Assembly: GCA_019096065.1 (NCBI GenBank) | Contig: JAGUCH010000005.1 | Coordinates: 1,426,001 to 1,490,000 of the forward strand | Origin: Paracyclopina nana | Taxonomy: Eukaryota; Arthropoda; Copepoda; Cyclopoida; Cyclopettidae | DNA length: 64,000 nt | Reading direction: 5' to 3' | In this document: one piece after another, positions 34,366 to 44,709 of the stretch | Position numbering within the stretch: position 1 is the first letter of the stretch | How the letters are laid out: each line of letters opens with the position of its first letter | The notes under the pieces: generated by a model | Databases searched by the model: none | The model's input: the letters and a program-made list of their open reading frames with translations, nothing else | What the model was told of the DNA's origin: nothing | Position numbers and translations under genes: made by a program

Positions 34366-35192
34366 TCAGTCTGCATCCACAAAAAGTTCACTCCGGATCC
34401 ATTTTTGAGATGTGTAAACTTCATCCCAGTCTTCAGAGTTGGTTGTGGCCATTGGAGGCTCCCATTCTTGGTCCTTTTCGTCGATATCTGCCAAGAAAAA
34501 AAAAGATGCTTAAACTTGGTGAGCTCCACTGCTAATCTTGTTAGCTAGGCAGAATTTCTTCTTCTTGGCCCTTTGATAATAAGGCATGCCCAAGGGACGC
34601 AAGAAAGAGCGAAAGCTCTTAAAGCTCGCATTATTATTTAACTAGGCAGAATCCATTAATGCTCACCTCCGCGTGAAAAAAGGAGCCTTTAGGCATAATT
34701 AACTCTTTTTTAAGTTACCTACCAGCCTCAGCAGCCTCAAGCACTTGAGAATTTTTCACTTGAGACCTTCGATCTTCCATTGCTTTCCGGAGAAACCAGT
34801 TACTGTGCACTTGTTTTGTTTACAAACGCAGCAGCGCGCGCGCGCGCGAAAATTCAAATGGTCAACTCACCGTTTTCGTCGAAAAACGAGCTCTCCTCTG
34901 AAGACGAAAATGGCTCGTCAGTGTCAATCAATTTTGCCCTTACCACGACCATTTTTGGGGGATCTTTTGCCATCTTCTGGACTTTGGTGCCAGCTACTTT
35001 CTTCCGAAGTAAAAAAATGTCAAAATGACCTCCGCTACATTTCCAGCGAAGGCCAGGGGAAATCCATTGCTTGGCCTTATGAGGATCAAGGCCATGGCCA
35101 AAAGGCTTTGAAGGCCGCCTTCCTTCGATGCTATTGTTGCAAGTGATGCAAAATGGATCACCAGCTCTTCGCTTCGTCTTGCCTGCCATCAT
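34366..35192 (-). CDS. Two-exon orphan protein with a possible C2CH zinc site
   Basis: Exon 1 runs 35192-34871 (donor AAAACG|GTGAGT, phase 1) and exon 2 runs 34487-34366 after acceptor TTTTTTCTTGGCAG, ending in TGA. Joined they give 147 aa. The N-terminal half is basic, with C15, C18, C52 and H56 spaced C-x2-C-x33-C-x3-H, which could hold zinc. The C-terminal half is acidic with several Trp (DQEWEPP, SEDWDEVY). Two ATGs stand at the start; the first is used. I do not recognise the family. The phase match and the clear change of composition at the junction support a real gene. The 383-bp intron contains a GTTTACAAAC box and an alternating CG tract. Confidence 0.6.
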
Positions 35193-38100
35193 CCTATTTT
35201 TGACACTTGACTTGGTTTTGTTTACAAACAAACGTTACTCAATCACCCACGAGGTTGCATCCGAGTCGCTCAGCTTGATATTTAATTAAGCATTCCGGAA
35301 AGTACGCGACATGCCTAATTTGGGCTCAAGAATAAACGATAGCATTTTCTTTTCCAGTCTCCTAATTAAGGATTCTTTGAAGATGTCACGCGCAGGATTT
35401 TCATGGTAGGAGCCTAATTAATAAATCAGTACTTAATGCGTGTGATATGCATCTTAAACTTTGACAGGTTTTGCTTCCATAGAAAGAAGACTATGATGTG
35501 AGTTCTGAAGAAGAAGAGAAAAATTTCTTGGCAAGAAGAAGAAGGAGGAGGACAACAAAAGTGTCACTCATGCCAAGCAGAGTGTGAGCTGATAGAAAAG
35601 GCCATTACTGTAATGGGAAAAAATTTCAAATTGCTAAAATGGCAGCAGCAGCAGAAAATCCATTTATCTTGACCCTCACTTTCATCTAGATTGATTGCAC
35701 ATTGAATAGCCAGAGTTTTGTCATGTTAGATATCAAAATGCATTTCTGGATCATCAATGGGTAAAATCAGGCTAATGGATCTGCTTCTGTTCCATTTGCT
35801 TCTATTTCAGCTAAATCTCAATTAAGCCTTCTAATCTCCACCTCTTCAGTATTTTCAAAGAACATTTCGGCTTGTCATTTTCTTTATACGTTCAAACACA
35901 TTTGTTTACACTTAAAAAAAGTCTTTTGTTCACTTTTCATTATTCATCTAGCCTCCCATTGCGTAAGCCCACATCCACTTTAATACACTTCTCTGTTATC
36001 TGGCATTCTACATCAAATCAAAGCAAGAAAATGAGGAATGCTGCAAGTTAATGTGTTTATAAATGAAGAGAAGAAGAAGCCAGTCATTAGTTTCCATTAG
36101 GTTTTGTGGCTCTTCTTGGGGGAACAAATTACCGAGCATGACTCACAGACAAGTAATAATGCTTTAATTACACGAGAAAAGGTAGAAATTCTCTCCTAAG
36201 CCATATAAATCAAATGGGAGTCAAGGAAAAGACAAAGTAAAAAAGCCTATTGAGGCCTCAGTGCAAAGTGTAAGAATGCATTTTATTATTGGTTGCAAAG
36301 CAGCTGAAAAATGACTCTTTTTTCAGCCAAAAAAGTTGATTGATACACGTTTTCCAGCAAAAAAGAGAATTTGGTGGATCATGCTCCAATATTGGTTTTG
36401 AGGGGCAAAAAATATGCGTGTGTCAGAACTATAAGCCTAATGGATATGTATATGCTAATGCATAACTTATGTGAACATCACTCTGCTGCAAAGTAGGTAA
36501 GGAATGTTTTTTTCCAATGTTGGGCCTTTTGGGACAGCACAGAAAAAGGCCTTCTCGTGCAATTATCTGAAGCCACTCAGAAGGAAGCATTAGCCAAAGG
36601 AGACCTTTGTTCATCACCATTCATTATTACTAATGGATGGCTGAAGCCACAAAACTTCTCCTCTTTTTGAGCAGCCACATGAAAAAAAATTTTCACCTGC
36701 TCCTCAAGCTTCATTCAAAACACCAAGTGTCTCTGAAAAAATTTCCTGTTCCTCCACCTTAAAGTTCTTGTAGGGAAAATTGTTTTGTTACACTGCACTG
36801 ACAGCAGCTGGGTCATGTCATCATTTTTGTGTCATTTTCTAGCAAAGGTCAAAAAGGCTTGATCTCTCATCAAAAAGTCATTTCAGCTATTCCAATTTGC
36901 TGTGCAAATGCAGTTACTGTTGCATTTGAATAAGTGCATAAGAATTTCCTTTTTTGGCCTTTGTACATGACAGATTGATAGAATTTGTTTTAATCACTCA
37001 TCATCCTTTTTTTTGGCTAGAGGGGAGTTACACAATTCTAGTACTTGAAGAACAAGGCGTGAACATCTTGAAGCCCTCCTTTCATCATGACAAAAATGTG
37101 CTATTTGTGGGATGTCATAAATCATGTTTTCAGCAGCAGCAGGAAAGTTGACATAATTAAAATGCAATTAATTTCAGGCTCCATTGCTTGGAAAAAAAAT
37201 TTAAGGAGCTTAAGAGCTCTAAACTACAGCAATTCACAATATCCTAAGCTTGCAAAAATGTCTTCTGTGCCAACAAAAAAAGGTAAAAAAGGACCCTAAA
37301 ATCGAGGCTTTTACCACGTTGTTGGATAAGGCTGGAGTGAAATGACATTTAAATTTGAAAGTTACGCAAAGCGCCTCCTTTCAGCACAATATGAGGCCTT
37401 TTGTCGGGATTTCATAAGATGCTCATTGTTCACTCGAGCACCCTTAACTTTTGGCCTTTTCGTCAAGTATTTGGCGTCTTGCTTTTGCTTACATCCAGCC
37501 TCATTCTTCCAGTTCAAAACAATAACAAAACGCGCTGCAGCTCAATAAGTCTCAAATCAAAACAAAACGTGTCAAGTGAAAACGTGCAACGAGGAAAACG
37601 TAACAAAGCTGAAAAGTCGCAATGAAATTGAGAAACGCCCATTTTGGCATCGGATCAGCTGACCTTGGCACAAAAGTTTTGGACGGGCACTCAGATAATT
37701 GGAATAATTCACAAGGTTATGCATAGGTCAACCTCTTTGATGAATCGAGGTAGAAACTTTGCCAGTCTAAGGGAAAGAAGGCCTTTCTGCCTTTCAACCA
37801 TGTACTGTGAAAGAAAAAGCCTCTTCCAGACGTTGTGGTGATGGTGCCAAAAGACCAACTCCTGTGATGGAGCTGCACTTCATTAATGAGGTCATTTTGA
37901 CACCCATAAGGTTCCTAAAGGGCATGAATTTCTTCCCAAGTTCTTGCATCTGAAAGTAAGATTTTTTAGCTATCAGTACCTTTTTTTTTGAATGAATTCA
38001 CAGTTGTGAGGCCTCTTTTTTTCTTGAAACCACCTGGCTCAGTTTCATCAAATTACCACAGCTCTTAGAACTTATTGACATTTCCCTAAAAACATGAGCA

Positions 38101-41100
38101 ATATATGGAAGAAGGCATGGCGTTATCAAGTAATTGACAGCTTGTTTTTCTCCCTCGTTCTCAAGAGATTTCTTCCTTATTGGACCTCCTTGGCATTTGG
38201 CTTGCCATGCCAGTAATTGGAATACAACCATATGCATGGCTAAAAAGCCATAAAAATGGTAGCTTGGCATAAGAAGCAACATTTGTGGTTTCTCAATTTA
38301 TTCTTCAAGCTAAGTAATTTCTCAATCAAATTCAATTGTAAGGAAGCAATTTTTGCATCATCATATATTTTTTTTATCACAATCAAGCATTGAGTGGAAA
38401 TGCACTTATCTAAATTGGCCTTGCCTTCTTAGGTATTCAGAACATACATAGGCACCTCAAATCTATGAGATTAGGCAACGCTTCAGTAAAAGTGAATCGA
38501 GGAAGCTTTTTCAAGTCGAAAATATGCAAGCTCTATAGATTTCTTCTTAATGCAGCTTATAACAACATCCACTTTTTGGGATGCCTTCAGATTAGCCAGA
38601 GGAAAATCTAGTTCATTTAAATGTCCACTTTCTACTCTATTATGAGGTCACTGCACAAGATTGTATCTGTTGAAAATGGAGCTGAGTTTTACAACAGTGC
38701 AGTTTTAATGATGCTCTTTGAGCATAGCTACGCCTTTCATTATTAATGCTTAGCAAACAAGCCAAAGAGTGGTCAATGCATTAGTTAACTTGTTGGCTTT
38801 GTTGGCTAAAGTTGAACTGCACAATTACAAAATATCTTCAAATTATGAATTACATTACTTTAAAAAGATAACTGGATGATGATATGTGACAACTTGTGAA
38901 GAAACTGATTTAAACCAACTATTCTCCATGGATTTGGACATATATCTTCTTCTCTGGAAATAGGAGAAACTTTCAATAGTAAAACTGGAAACAAGCTTTT
39001 GTTGAGCCAGAATTGGTATTCTTCATTTTATTCAAAGGTGTAGCCTTTTTAGCATATCAACAAAGAATGGTCAGTGCAAAAATGTAAATAACTCAAGGAA
39101 GCTCAAATTGGCTTAAGATTCTGCTTTGAATTGCAGCAGATGTTGCTCTTTTGTTAGCTCCATGTAAAGCTAGTGCAAAATCTCAGCATGTGGAAGGAAG
39201 AAGCCTTTATCAAAAGCTGGTTGGTAGTATGTAGCAAAATCCAATTTGCCTCCATTATTATTTGTCAAGCTCAAGCTTCAAAGCAACGCTACACTGCCAC
39301 TCCATTTCCCTCTGCACATTTTTCAAAGTACACCTAAAATGCCTAGCTGCTCTAAATTGTGCAGCAATTTTAAAAGAGATGAATTGCACAATCATAGATT
39401 TAGTTATTACATATAGGTAGATATTGAGGTTTTGCATGCATTGCAGTTATGCTAGTTAAAAGGAGGCTCATGCCACAATTTTCAGTAGTAGTAGCATTAG
39501 GGCGTTCCCGTATTGGCCAGTTAGTCAAGTTAAGTTAGGTAGAAAGTTAAGTTTAGTTCAGTTCTGTTCCCAGATATTTATGAAGGTAGAACTGAACTTA
39601 GCTTTATTTTATGTAGCACTAGCTTACTTGTCCAGCTAAGTTCAGTTGCCAAACTGAACTTAGTTACAAAAAGTGTTCTCATATGCGTAGTAACTGAAGC
39701 TTGCTTAATTGAGAAAAGGTAACTTAGCTCATCAGCTGCTGAGGTACAACGCGTTGGCAAGTCAGCTCAGCGGTCAACTGAACATTGCTAAAACGAACCG
39801 AACTTGGCTAGAACAAGCTGAACCTAACTGATCAAGTAAGGTTGCTGTTTTAGCAACGTAACTAGACTAAAAATTAGAATATGGGATCGCCCTATTGTTG
39901 AAGTTGGCAGGGTATGAAATGGAAGGGCTATATTTTATAATTTCACGCATACAAAGGGTACATATTTTCTCAGTAGATGTCAAAGCCTATGAGAAATTTC
40001 CCCCCTTGATTCCTGCATGAAAAGATGTTCAAAGACACTCACCTAAGTCGTGACATGTCCAGATACTCTGTAGAACCACACAAAAATATGTAATTGCAGT
40101 GAAACCTACAAAGTTACTGTTCTCGTCCTGCTAGAAGAGTTAATGCCAATAGTTGTAATATTGATGATGCCAGTTTCAATTACTTAGGCTCACTTCATCA
40201 AATGGAATGTGGTGAAATCGTGCACCACCAAAAGTTACAGCAGAAAATCGGAGAAATTTGATGACCGTGGCATCATGCACTACTGCTACTTCTGCAAATG
40301 TTTGCTGTTGACTTTGGTCAAGACGAGATCTTCATCTTCAACAAAGTGAAGAAGTGGTTGGACACAAAAATTTCATATGATGCTGCTCTCTTATCTCCAT
40401 ATTGTGAGTGGCCCCTTGTGACCTCCATTTTCCACCAAGTGCAGTTGATCACAAAAATAGAAGACATTTTCTTGCAAGAGTACACTTGCAGAGTGTATTA
40501 AAAATTCCACCGCTCCAACTCCAAGATGGAGAATTTAATAATCATATCAAAGCAAGGTAAGACAGAGTTCTTTTCCTTAGTTTGAGGGCACTCCAACAAA
40601 AATACCTTGTACTATGCAAGATTAATGTGTCGTTTCGTGGGGAGACATCATGGCCATTTCTCCTTAAAGGGAAAAGTTACTCTGTTACGTTGGCTCAGTA
40701 TGTCAGCAGCTTTTTGAAATTTTCCCCTTAAAAACAACATTCAAATTGAGTTAAATATAGGGTGGCTTTTTCAAGAGTAACAGACAAATACCTTGCAAAT
40801 TAACCCACTTTTCTCCTACATAAAAATTCGTATTCTTGGCCAAAATGGAGCAATTAAAAAATGAGAATGTAGTCTACATTCTTTAGGCTAATTTCTTTGT
40901 TGGTGAATGGCAAACGTAAATAGAGTTGCTAACTTTGCAATTTTCCGGGAAAATGAAATGTTTAATTTGCTTAACAAAAAGTGGTAAGTATTACCACTTT
41001 TACAGCTGCTGTAAAAAAGAGTAACCAAACGCCCACATAGCTATTGTGCTATTTTGCGTGCTATTTGCAGTGTGTGTGCAACAAGGCAGAAACCTCAAGA

Positions 41101-41883
41101 ATTTCATTTTTGACCTGGACTTGTTCAACACCATCATAAATAATTACTTCGTGGCAATGGTTTTCATGGCTCTAATGAAATATGTGAACCAAAGCCATTA
41201 AGTTGAGCACATACTGTTAGACTCTGTGTGATTTTTCCATTAAGCCAATTTGTTTCAATTATCAAAACTCCCGCCTGATTATTACCTCATACACGCGAAA
41301 AAGGGTATAATTTGCTGAGGGAACTTTCCCATTTTATTAGAGTGTACCAGTCAAAAAAGTTTGCTCTATGTAAACATGTGTTCAAAATCTTGATATGGAA
41401 ATCTTCACAATTTTCATGAGCAAACATTGGCTTGGTATTTGAAATTGATTTCGATGTAGTTGCGAAGGTGCCAATTTCCGCCAAGAAAAATTCACCTCTG
41501 GATGTGGCATGAAAATGTGAAGAGATATGCATGACTGCTGCAATGGCGGAAGTTCCAATTTCATATGTTCTATACTTGGTGAGAAATGCTATATTAGCCT
41601 GTAATTTTTAATACCTCTGCTAAGCTGATTTCATTGGAAGCAATTGATGCCTCAAGAGCATAATTCAAAAGCATAAATGCCAAATAAGCTGAATTGGCAA
41701 TATTTCAGATCCTGTTATCATTGTTATGGAAACTGGAAGAAATCTACTATTCCGGTGAAAATGCCATAAATATAAATCAGGTGTATTTTTTAAATGACTT
41801 GGGGTATTTTGGGTATTTATGGATGCAATACTGCCAAGGATATTCCAGTTGACTTTTGTAATCCTTGTTGCAAGCTATACAGC
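35193..41883. other. Intergenic, mostly unassigned
   Basis: No gene could be supported. It contains the 393-bp TIR element at 39500. A 67-codon frame at 40298-40501 has a fairly protein-like composition but no splice partners or homology that I recognise. Confidence 0.5.
39500..39892. mobile_element. TIR element (393 bp, TA flanks), kin of 25534-25691
   Basis: Ends are GGGCGTTCCCGTATT and, on the other strand, GGGCGATCCCATATT, with TA on both sides. The interior is built from short direct and inverted copies of AACTGAACTTAGC-like sequence. No coding capacity. Confidence 0.8.
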
Positions 41884-42666
41884 ATGAAGAAAAGTCTAAT
41901 AATAATTTTGGCTGTTTTTTCTGCTACTCTTCTTTCATCTCCAGCTTGTAAGTAGAATTTCCTGTCATAGCAAGCTTCCATGTAAAATTAAAGTAATTTT
42001 TCTTTTTTGTGTTTTCAGTTGGTTTTGGAGGGGAATTCAACTATTTTGAAGAGCAAGATGACCCTGATCAATTTCAGCTCAATTGGCTACAACAGCCAAA
42101 GCCAATAATAGATAGACAAGGGGCTTTCTTTTCAAGTGGAGTAAGCCAATAAAATGGTGGTTTCTGCCTAGTTTTCTGATCATCCTGTTTTTTTAGATTG
42201 CTTCATCCTTTGCCATTGTTTTTGCACTTGGCCTTGGAACCTTAGGCTTTGTGGATGTCAACCAAAAACTCAATCAACTTAATGTAAGCCAAAGTCACAA
42301 ATTAAAAAGTAAAGCACTAGTCAATTTCTTTCAGAGTGAAAATAGGAAATTGCAGGACGAAAATGACAACTTTAGGGAGAGGCTGAATCAACTTGATGTA
42401 TGTAGAATCCATTTCACTCATCCCATCATAATTTATCCAATTAATCAATTTTGCAGGCCAATGCTAATAATGCTTTGAATACCTTGAATTCACTCAGTAC
42501 TTTGACCACCCAACTAGTAGCTGCAAATGCAACTGCAAATGTGAGAATTACTGCCTTGGAGACAAGTGCAAACACCGGTGGTGGCGGCAATACAGCTGGA
42601 AATGGTGGCAACACCAATGGAAACGGTGGTACCACCAATGGAAACGGTGGTGCCGCTGGTAAATAA
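41884..42666 (+). CDS. Small secreted or membrane coiled-coil protein with Gly/Asn-rich tail
   Basis: Five exons (41884-41947, 42019-42140, 42197-42283, 42335-42397, 42457-42666), each with GT/AG ends, join in phase to 546 nt, 181 aa. Introns are only 51-71 bp. Residues 1-21 are a clear signal peptide (MKKSLIIILAVFSATLLSSP). After a polar acidic segment comes a hydrophobic stretch (IASSFAIVFALGLGTLGF, about 63-80) that could span a membrane, then heptad-like coiled coil (VNQKLNQLN, RKLQDENDNFRERLNQL and on to about 145). The last 30 residues are Gly/Asn/Thr repeats such as NGNGGTTNGNGG. Exons 3 and 4 are phase 0 at both ends and exon 4 is exactly three heptads. I do not recognise a family. 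The function could be structural or at the cell surface. Confidence 0.75.
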
Positions 42667-42910
42667 CGCTACATTCAACATTCATCGTTATTGTTGAATT
42701 CCTTTGAAATACAAAACAATAAGCTCAGGAAACAAATCCAGTAAAATCTCTATTTTCATTCCACTTCCGCTATGGGACTTTTCCACCACTTTGCAGCAGT
42801 TAAACTATTGCTAGAAGTATTGGAACCACCAATTATAGTACCGATACCACCTATTTTCAGCAGTTGCACTACTAGTGGAAGTAGTGGAACCATTAATAGT
42901 AGTTGTACGT

Positions 42911-43162
42911 AGAATCACTAATTCTAGCATTGGAACCTCTAATGGTAGTTGTAGAATCACTAATTCTTGCATTGGAACCTCTTATGGTATTTGTAGAATC
43001 ACTAATTCTAGCATTGGAACCTCTAATGGTAGTTGTAGAATCACTAATTCTAGCATTGGAACCTCTAATGGTAGTTGTAGAATCACTAATTCTAGCATTG
43101 GAACCTCTAATGGTAGTTGTAGAATCACTAATTCTAGCATTGGAACCTCTAATGGTCGTAGT
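42911..43162. repeat. Minisatellite, 42-bp period, six copies
   Basis: The unit starts AGAATCACTAATTCTAGCAT and ends GGTAGTTGT; copies differ at few positions. A more degenerate relative extends to about 43220. Because 42 is a multiple of three, several frames stay open, but the predicted peptides look like translated repeats and not a conserved protein. Confidence 0.93.
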
Positions 43163-43372
43163 GAAACCACTAACGATAGTAGTCGAACCTCTAATGTTAG
43201 AAGTGGAACCTCTAATGGTAGTTGAGGAACCAAATGCTTTAGAAGCAGTGGTGTCACTTTATGCAGTAGTAGAACCACATATAGGAGTTTCAGAACGACT
43301 AATAGTAGTAGCGGGACCACAAAAAGTTGAGGCAGAACCACAAATAGTATTAGCAGAAACACAAATAGTATT

Positions 43373-43567
43373 AGCAGAACCATTCTTAGCAGAACCATTC
43401 TTAGCAGAACCATTCTTAGCAGAACCATTCTTAGCAGAACCATTCTTAGCAGAACCATTCTTAGCAGAACCATTCTTAGCAGAACCATTCTTAGCAGAAC
43501 CATTCTTAGCAGAACCATTCTTAGCAGAACCATTCTTAGCAGAACCATTCTTAGCAGAACCATTCTA
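43373..43567. repeat. Minisatellite, 15-bp period, 13 copies
   Basis: Thirteen units of AGCAGAACCATTCTT, twelve perfect and the last ending in A. The near-perfect uniformity suggests recent expansion or slippage. Less regular AGCAGAAACACAAATAGTATT units precede it. Confidence 0.95.
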
Positions 43568-44592
43568 TAGCGGAATCACAATAATGGAACCACAAGTGGT
43601 TACAGCCAGAACAACCCACATCTAATTTTGACATCTTTTATAAAAAAGAGTTTGCTTCTTGGTTAGGCAAAAATATTGTGTAATTTTGATATTAGAAATA
43701 AGCAGGCAATGCAATAATCAAGGTTTTATGGAGTGACGGCTCAATTTTCATGCAACTTCCACAATGCGATTTTTGCATGAAGCTCCCTATTGTTTGTTGG
43801 CTGTTGTGCCTTTATCAAGAGGTAGGCCTGTGCCAACGTGGTGGTAGGTATACACGCCTCTGAGCCCTTCAGTGTCCGTTGTTGGTGCAAGATGTCGCTA
43901 GTGTCTTCATTGGACAGTTATCTTTTCTCGGGCCGGTGTGTGGTAGACTGCAGCCAGGTAAGAGAAACTTGGCAGCTCCTATGGAGGAGGGCAAGCCCTC
44001 CAGAGCTGAGCTGAGCTGCACTGAGCGCCATTGCTACTACTAGCTTGGTTGCTCGCGCTGCTGCTGCTTGGCTGAAGAAGTACCTGTAACATTTCTGCGC
44101 CAGTCTGGTCAGTGAACCTCAGGTAGAGACTCTTGAGCCGCTCCCTAAATCAAACTGTTGTTCCACCACCACCGGCAATTCACTCCTCCAAGAAAGCAAA
44201 TCCTGCACTGGCCATAAAATTAAGGTAAGGCCTACAATTTATTTCTGCAACAAAGCTAAAATTAGCAATATGATTTGCTCAAAGCTGTTTCTTTTTCAAA
44301 GCTCAAATTGCCTCAGTTTTGACTTGAACTGAGAGTTTTGGTGCGAATCCTTTTTTAGCAGCCCGAAGCCTCTTTTTTTGCAAATGTAATGGAAGCTTCC
44401 TTTGGTCTCGTTTTTCCCATAAGTTACCATTATTATATGGCCCAGGTAGTTTTTTAAAGCAGTTGTTAATTGCCTGAGAAAAACTGCGATATTTATGTGC
44501 TACTATTGCCAATTTCACCGCAGCGCATTGCTATTTGAGGGTCATGACATCTAGACGGAAAGTTGCAATTAATTTTTTCCTCCTTTCTTCCA

Positions 44593-44709
44593 GATACTTT
44601 CTTCAGTGTGGAATCCTGTTTGGGATCCAGCATGATCATCACCGCCAGTGCAGTGTAACTTCATTTGTGAGCAGTGTGCATTCAAGTGTGCTGAAACAAT
44701 CAATCCAAG
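44593..44709 (+). promoter_or_regulatory. 5' UTR segment of the LRR gene with a short uORF
   Basis: A good acceptor (TCCTTTCTTCCAG, ending 44593) lies 116 bp before the start ATG, so this is probably the spliced 5' UTR. A possible non-coding first exon ends near 43972 at GCAGCCAG|GTAAGA. The UTR holds an upstream ORF of eight codons at 44631 (ATGATCATCACC... TAA). Confidence 0.35.

Noticed and set aside
40298..40501. 67-codon frame with protein-like composition
   Set aside because: No supporting exons, promoter or homology that I can recognise; kept only as a remark.
43373..43567. CRISPR-like regular array
   Set aside because: The 15-bp units have no spacers and the genome is eukaryotic; it is a minisatellite.
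42903..43625. 240-codon frame and its antisense partner over the minisatellites
   Set aside because: Periods of 42 and 15 bp keep all frames open by construction. The peptides are translated repeats with no splice context.
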